Shown: positions 41,502 through 45,441 of the stretch, piece by piece
Layout of the letters: each line of letters opens with the position of its first letter
Numbering within the stretch: the first letter of the stretch is position 1
Source: Chloroflexota bacterium
GTDB taxonomy: Bacteria; Chloroflexota; Dehalococcoidia; Lucifugimonadales; Australimonadaceae
Direction of reading: 5' to 3'
NCBI GenBank assembly: GCA_009838965.1
Contig: VXQP01000025.1
Coordinates: forward strand, 1 to 45,441
Length of the DNA: 45,441 nt
The notes under the pieces: generated by a model
Told to the model about the DNA's origin: nothing
Seen by the model: the letters and a program-made list of their open reading frames with translations, nothing else
Databases searched by the model: none
Position numbers and translations under genes: made by a program

Positions 41502-42770
41502 TTGGAGCAGCCGCTCCCCGGTCAGGCGCGCCGTTGGTCACGTCCCTATTACGGTTGGGTCATCGTCGCCGCCCTCGGCGTTGCCGGGGGCGCCAGCATG
41601 TTCATGGGGGTCGGCAACTTCGGCATCTTCGTCGCCCCCATGAGCGAGGATCTCGGTCTCGGCAACAGCGCCTTCGGCTGGGCACTGTCAGCGCGCCTCT
41701 TCGGCTTCGCACTCTCCGGCCCCTTCATCGGACGCCTGCTGGACAGCCGCGGCTCCCGGGTGCCGCTTGCGGTCGGCGGCATCATGCTCGGCGGAGCCTG
41801 CGTCGCGATGAGTCTCATCGAAGCAGGCTGGCAGATGATCGGCCTCGCTCTCTTCAGCGGCATGATGGGCTTCTGGGGCAGCAGCACGCTCTTCCTCACC
41901 ATCCCGATCGCCAAGTGGTTCGTCAGCAAACGGGGCCGCGCCATGTCAGTCTTCTTCCCAGCCATCCCCTTCGGCATCGGCATCTCCAGCCCGCTCACGC
42001 AGATGCTGGTCGACGCCGTGGGATGGCGCGACGCGTGGTTCATCCTCGGCATCGCCGGCGGCATCGCCATCGCCGCCGTCTCGCTGGTGTTCGTCCGCAA
42101 CAAGCCGTCCGACCTCGGTCTGCTCCCCGACGGCGAGTCCATCGAACTCGGAGCCAGCGAACACGCACGCACCTCGCGCATCGCCGAGTATTCCTGGACC
42201 GTGCGGCAGTCCATGCGGACCGGAACGTTCTGGCGCATCAGCGCAGCCTACGGGATCCTGATGGCGGTGATGGGCACCATCGGCGTCTTCTGGGTCGCGT
42301 TCCTCCTCTCACTGGGGATCCCGCCCCAGGTGTCCGCGATCGCCTTCGCGGTACAAGCGTTCACGCAGGTGGCTTCAGCCATAGCCATCGCGCCATGGGT
42401 AGACCGCGTGCAGCCGCGTTACGTGGCAATGGCCGGCTTCACCTGCATCGCCGCTGCCATGCTCGTCGCGGCGGGCGCCAGCACGGCCTGGCACGGGTTC
42501 GCGGGCGCCGCGCTGGCCGGGCTCGGCCTCGGCGGCGGCATGCTCAGCCAGACGCACATCTGGCCCGCGTACTACGGACGCGACCACATAGGCGCCGTGC
42601 GCGGCGCTGCGACGCCGATCACGCTGACCCTGACCGGTATAGGCACGCCCATCCTCGGGATACTCTTTGACGTGACAGGCTTCACCATAGGGTGGATCGC
42701 GGCGGCGGGCGCCCTGTCCGTAGGGGTCGTGCTGCTGGCGCTTTCGCCGAAGCCGCGGGCGCCGCAGTAG
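41502..42770 (+). CDS. MFS transporter, OFA/monocarboxylate-like
   Basis: 422 residues from TTG 41502, four bases after the PAC2 stop. Helix 1 YYGWVIVAAL, helix 2-3 loop GRLLDSRGSR, central loop RNKPSDLGLLPDGE. This is the third member in the window of the subgroup seen at 23407-26009. Probably imports an organic acid for the amidohydrolase/XDH pathway encoded upstream (inference from position). Convergent with the sarcosine oxidase-like gene, 7-base gap. Confidence 0.87.
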   Translation: MEQPLPGQARRWSRPYYGWVIVAALGVAGGASMFMGVGNFGIFVAPMSEDLGLGNSAFGWALSARLFGFALSGPFIGRLLDSRGSRVPLAVGGIMLGGACVAMSLIEAGWQMIGLALFSGMMGFWGSSTLFLTIPIAKWFVSKRGRAMSVFFPAIPFGIGISSPLTQMLVDAVGWRDAWFILGIAGGIAIAAVSLVFVRNKPSDLGLLPDGESIELGASEHARTSRIAEYSWTVRQSMRTGTFWRISAAYGILMAVMGTIGVFWVAFLLSLGIPPQVSAIAFAVQAFTQVASAIAIAPWVDRVQPRYVAMAGFTCIAAAMLVAAGASTAWHGFAGAALAGLGLGGGMLSQTHIWPAYYGRDHIGAVRGAATPITLTLTGIGTPILGILFDVTGFTIGWIAAAGALSVGVVLLALSPKPRAPQ

Positions 42771-42777
42771 GGAAGGG

Positions 42778-43914
42778 TCAGACGAAGCGCGAGGGAGCGA
42801 AGAGCGAGATGTCGTGGCGCGTCTCTCCGCGCTCGGCGAGGTCCGCCATAATCTCGCCTATCACGCTGCTGAACTTGAAGCCGTGACCCGAGAACCCCGC
42901 AGCGAACGACACCTGTGGCCACGCAGCGTGCTTCCCCATGATGAAGTTCCTGTCCGGCGAGTTGGTGAACATGCAGACGGCCATGCGCAGCAGCCGCCCC
43001 GCCGCCTGCGGAAAGCACCGGCGGAGGAACTCCCGCAGCATCTCCTCGTCTTCGGTCCGCCACGTCCGGTCGAGTGCATCGGGGTCGGCTGCCACGCCCG
43101 TGTCGTCGAATTTGCCGAGCTTGAGACCCGGCACGCCGAATTCCGGGAAGCCGTAGTACTCGTCGCCGTCCATCGTCACGATGAAGACCGGGAAGCGGGA
43201 CGACGCGAAGAGCGCGGGGTCGTCCGGTTCGTACCACCCCATAACCTGGCGCTCCGGCACAGCGACTTCCGCCAGCTCCGGCATGAGCCTTCCCGCCCAC
43301 GCGCCCGCCGTGAGCACGAGCGAGCCTGCCTCGTACACGCCTGACTCCGTCCGGACGCGCACTCCGCCGGAGAACGCCTCCCAGTCGAGCACCTGCTCAT
43401 CCTCGCGGACCTCCGCGCCCAGGCCGCGCGCAACGGCAACGTGCGACTCAACGCATCGCTCCGGCGTAAGGAAGCCTCCCTGCGGTTGGACTACCGCCGA
43501 CATCTCAGGGGGCAGTGCGTAGCCCGGGAAGCGCGCCGACAGCTCCGCGCTCGTCAGCACCTCGTGCGACACGTCCTGCTCCCGGCAGGCGCGCAGCGTG
43601 CTCTCGAACGCCAATGCTCCGGGAACGCCGGCATGGACGGAGCCGGTGACGTGCAGCACCTGTTCGCCCGCGCGCTCCTCCAACTCACGCCACAGCTCGT
43701 AGGCGCGAAGTCCGAGCGGCACGTACTCAGGTCCCTCGTGGAAGGCGAGCCGGATGATGCGCGTGATGCCGTGAGACGACCCCATCTCGTGCGGGACGCG
43801 GAAGCGCTCCAGCCCCAGCACCCGAAGCCCCCGCTTCGCCAGTTGATAGACCGTCGCGCTCCCCATGCCGCCCACGCCGATCACGATAGCGTCGTACGCC
43901 CTTGCGCTCGTCAA
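42778..43914 (-). CDS. Sarcosine oxidase/N-methyltryptophan oxidase-like FAD enzyme
   Basis: 378 residues from a TTG with a strong GGAGGAAAG site. FAD dinucleotide motif VIGVGGMGSA (11-20), GSSHGITRIIRLAFHEG (45-61) with the Arg residues that bind substrate carboxylate, and Cys314 in VCMFTNSPDRNFIMG at the place of the covalent 8-alpha-cysteinyl-FAD of monomeric sarcosine oxidase. FSGHGFKFSSVIGEIMADL ends the domain. It oxidatively removes a methyl from a secondary N-methyl amino acid, giving formaldehyde and H2O2, though pipecolate or N-methyltryptophan are also possible substrates. Confidence 0.9.
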   Translation of the reverse strand: MTSARAYDAIVIGVGGMGSATVYQLAKRGLRVLGLERFRVPHEMGSSHGITRIIRLAFHEGPEYVPLGLRAYELWRELEERAGEQVLHVTGSVHAGVPGALAFESTLRACREQDVSHEVLTSAELSARFPGYALPPEMSAVVQPQGGFLTPERCVESHVAVARGLGAEVREDEQVLDWEAFSGGVRVRTESGVYEAGSLVLTAGAWAGRLMPELAEVAVPERQVMGWYEPDDPALFASSRFPVFIVTMDGDEYYGFPEFGVPGLKLGKFDDTGVAADPDALDRTWRTEDEEMLREFLRRCFPQAAGRLLRMAVCMFTNSPDRNFIMGKHAAWPQVSFAAGFSGHGFKFSSVIGEIMADLAERGETRHDISLFAPSRFV

Positions 43915-44042
43915 TTCTTTCCTCCGTCACTCGACTCCCCTCTAGGCGATGGTTGCCCTTGCAGGGATAGGGATGCTAGCATTCCGACCATCCGCGTGCG
44001 GCACCCAGCCCTCGCGGGCTTTCGTGTACAGGGAGGAATCTC

Positions 44043-45314
44043 ATGTCCTGGGCCAGCAGAACTATCGTACTCGTGGTGCTGGGCATCGCCCTGCTTGCCG
44101 GTCTGACCGCATGCGGAGGCGACGACCCGGACCCCACCGCTACTCCGCAACCGGCTCCAGAGCCGACCGCAACGCCCGTGCCGGACGCCCCTGCTCCGGC
44201 CCCGGACCCCACCGCCACGCCCACGCCCTTGCCGCCTGGCGCGACGGCACCACCCGCCACAGCCACGCCCACGCCGAGGCCGGCCCCCACGGCCACGCCC
44301 ACGGCGATCCCTGAGGTGGAAGGCTTCGACGCCGAGGCGTACTTCTCCGGCAAGACCATCAAGATCATCGTCGGCTTCTCGCCCGGCGGCGGCTACGACG
44401 GCTACTCCCGCCTCCTGGGCGAGGCCGTTGAACGGCTGATGCCCGGCAACCCGAAGGTCATCGTCACGAACCTGCCGGGCGGCGGGGGACTCCGTGGCTT
44501 GCAGGAGACGATGCGCTCCCGTCCCGACGGTCTCACCATCCACCCGATGGCGCCGCGCCACCCCGCCGCCGAGGCAGGCGGGATCGACCGCGAGGACTTC
44601 GACATCAACACAGTCAACCTCATCGGCACGCCCAGCTTCAACGACGACCACCTGACGATGTGCGTGCGCCGCGACATCGCGACGAGCTGGGAAGAGGTGC
44701 TCGCCCTAGGCAGACCCATCACGACCGGCACCTCCGCCCCCGGCGGCGACATGATTGGCGGCCAGCTCATCGAAGCGCTCGGCGGGCCCATCAAGGTTAT
44801 CTTCGGCTACGAGGGCACGTCCGAGGTGCTTGCCGCGATCGACCGCGGCGAGCTGGACGCCACCACGCGGTGTGCCGACGAGTACATCTCCAACCTCTAC
44901 CCGGGCTGGTACGACGACCGGCTCCTGGTGCCGCTGTTCTGGTCCCGTTCGCCCATCGAGCAGAGCTTCCTAGACCGCATGGGCACAGGCCTCCAGACCG
45001 ACGAGGTCCGGCACATGTTCGACGTCATCGATGCGACCGAAGAACAGAAGGACGTCTTCCTGCTGGCCCAAAACCTCGAGTCCCTGGCGCGAATGTTCGT
45101 CATGGCGCCCGACACGCCGGAGGAGATCGTGCTGACGTGGCAGCGCGTCTTCCGCCAGATCGTGGAAGACCCCGAGTTCGTAGCGAAGGCGGAACTCGCC
45201 GAGCGCCCCGTGAAGTACGGCGACCCGGCGGTGCTGATCGAGAACCTCAGGAAGGCCGCAACCTTCAGCGATGAGGCGCGCGCCCTGTTCGCCACGCTCT
45301 ACGGCGCCGGCTAG
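44043..45314 (+). CDS. TctC-like tripartite tricarboxylate transporter substrate-binding lipoprotein
   Basis: 423 residues, ATG with GGGAGGAATCTC upstream. Signal peptide with lipobox GLTAC (Cys24), then a Thr/Pro-rich linker (about 30-90) like those of the lipoproteins at the other end of the window. The TctC/Bug domain starts at KTIKIIVGFSPGGGYDGYSR with LPGGGGLRG after it; the acidic-pocket motif and a Cys-containing region (MCVRRD, TTRCADEY) follow. It would bind a carboxylate outside the membrane and deliver it to TctA/TctB, neither of which is in the window. The linker before a solute-binding domain suits an organism without an outer-membrane-bounded periplasm. Confidence 0.87.
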   Translation: MSWASRTIVLVVLGIALLAGLTACGGDDPDPTATPQPAPEPTATPVPDAPAPAPDPTATPTPLPPGATAPPATATPTPRPAPTATPTAIPEVEGFDAEAYFSGKTIKIIVGFSPGGGYDGYSRLLGEAVERLMPGNPKVIVTNLPGGGGLRGLQETMRSRPDGLTIHPMAPRHPAAEAGGIDREDFDINTVNLIGTPSFNDDHLTMCVRRDIATSWEEVLALGRPITTGTSAPGGDMIGGQLIEALGGPIKVIFGYEGTSEVLAAIDRGELDATTRCADEYISNLYPGWYDDRLLVPLFWSRSPIEQSFLDRMGTGLQTDEVRHMFDVIDATEEQKDVFLLAQNLESLARMFVMAPDTPEEIVLTWQRVFRQIVEDPEFVAKAELAERPVKYGDPAVLIENLRKAATFSDEARALFATLYGAG

Positions 45315-45341
45315 GCCGCACGACAACACGGCAGATGGAGA

Positions 45342-45392
45342 GGGGGGGGGGGGGGGGGCCCCCCCGGGGGGGGCGCGGGTGGGGGGGGGGGT
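45342..45392. other. G/C homopolymer runs at window end (probable artefact)
   Basis: Runs of about 17 G, 7 C, 8 G and 11 G in quick succession, then mixed GC-rich sequence to the end. Nothing biological is recognised in 45315-45441; this looks like low-quality sequence at a contig end. Confidence 0.6.
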
Positions 45393-45441
45393 TTGCGGCG
45401 GCACGTGCCCCCGGAGCGGTGCGGCCGCGGTGCGCACCGCC

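Noticed and set aside
45342-45392. G-quadruplex or repeat array
   Set aside because: Homopolymers on both strands at the very edge of the window are better explained as sequencing artefact.

Overview
High-GC bacterial DNA (about 65% G+C by eye) with compact, overlapping operons and frequent GTG/TTG starts. The gene mix suggests an uncultivated Chloroflexota of the SAR202/Dehalococcoidia type. It has an enolase-superfamily enzyme, an LLM-class flavin/F420 monooxygenase, stand-alone CoxL/XdhA-type molybdenum hydroxylase subunits, several MFS carriers, TIM-barrel amidohydrolases and Thr/Pro-rich lipoproteins. No rRNA or phylogenetic marker is present, so this assignment is inference from gene content. 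I saw no dedicated transcription factor, phage gene, CRISPR array or intact transposase.

Layout. 1-1051: two tandem Thr/Pro-linker lipoproteins (minus), the first cut by the window edge. 1334-2425: enolase-superfamily enzyme. 2487-4104: glnB/K-amt ammonium module (minus). 4276-6083: AEC-type carrier and LLM monooxygenase (plus). 6097-6774: an OsmC-like gene with an in-frame TGA at a conserved Cys position, followed at once by a SECIS-like hairpin, lying behind tRNA-Cys (minus). 6865-8711: unknown membrane protein and an Ldh2-type dehydrogenase (convergent). 8807-9249: tRNA-Leu, tRNA-Trp and a possible small RNA. 9350-10244: a two-subunit MaoC/hot-dog hydratase with its own promoter. 10301-22019: a long minus-strand run holding tldD-tldE-HEAT-Nudix-GNAT, MFS-XDH large subunit, and MFS-RNase D-PLP ammonia-lyase.

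22132-23379: glutamate dehydrogenase (plus). 23407-27846: two overlapping OFA/MCT-like MFS paralogues, then an ABC-2 permease and ATPase (minus). 27964-28827: oxaloacetate decarboxylase of the PEPM/ICL superfamily, followed by a 400-base non-coding stretch with inverted repeats. 29229-34135: a five-gene catabolic-looking operon (amidohydrolase, triple-RidA protein, split ThDP decarboxylase alpha and beta, amidase) behind a good sigma70-type promoter. 34274-36917: GNAT, small double-CxxC protein, MFS, CMD-like protein. 37063-42770: amidohydrolase, XDH large subunit, PAC2 protein and MFS (plus). 42778-43914: sarcosine-oxidase-like flavoenzyme. 44043-45314: TctC-like lipoprotein. The last 100 bases are G/C homopolymers that look artefactual.

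Taken together this is a chromosomal region for scavenging and degrading small organic acids, amides and N-methyl amines, with ammonium handling (Amt, P-II, Gdh). The strongest unusual signals are the probable selenocysteine OsmC gene at 6097-6654 and the single-chain triple-RidA protein inside the 29229-34135 operon.
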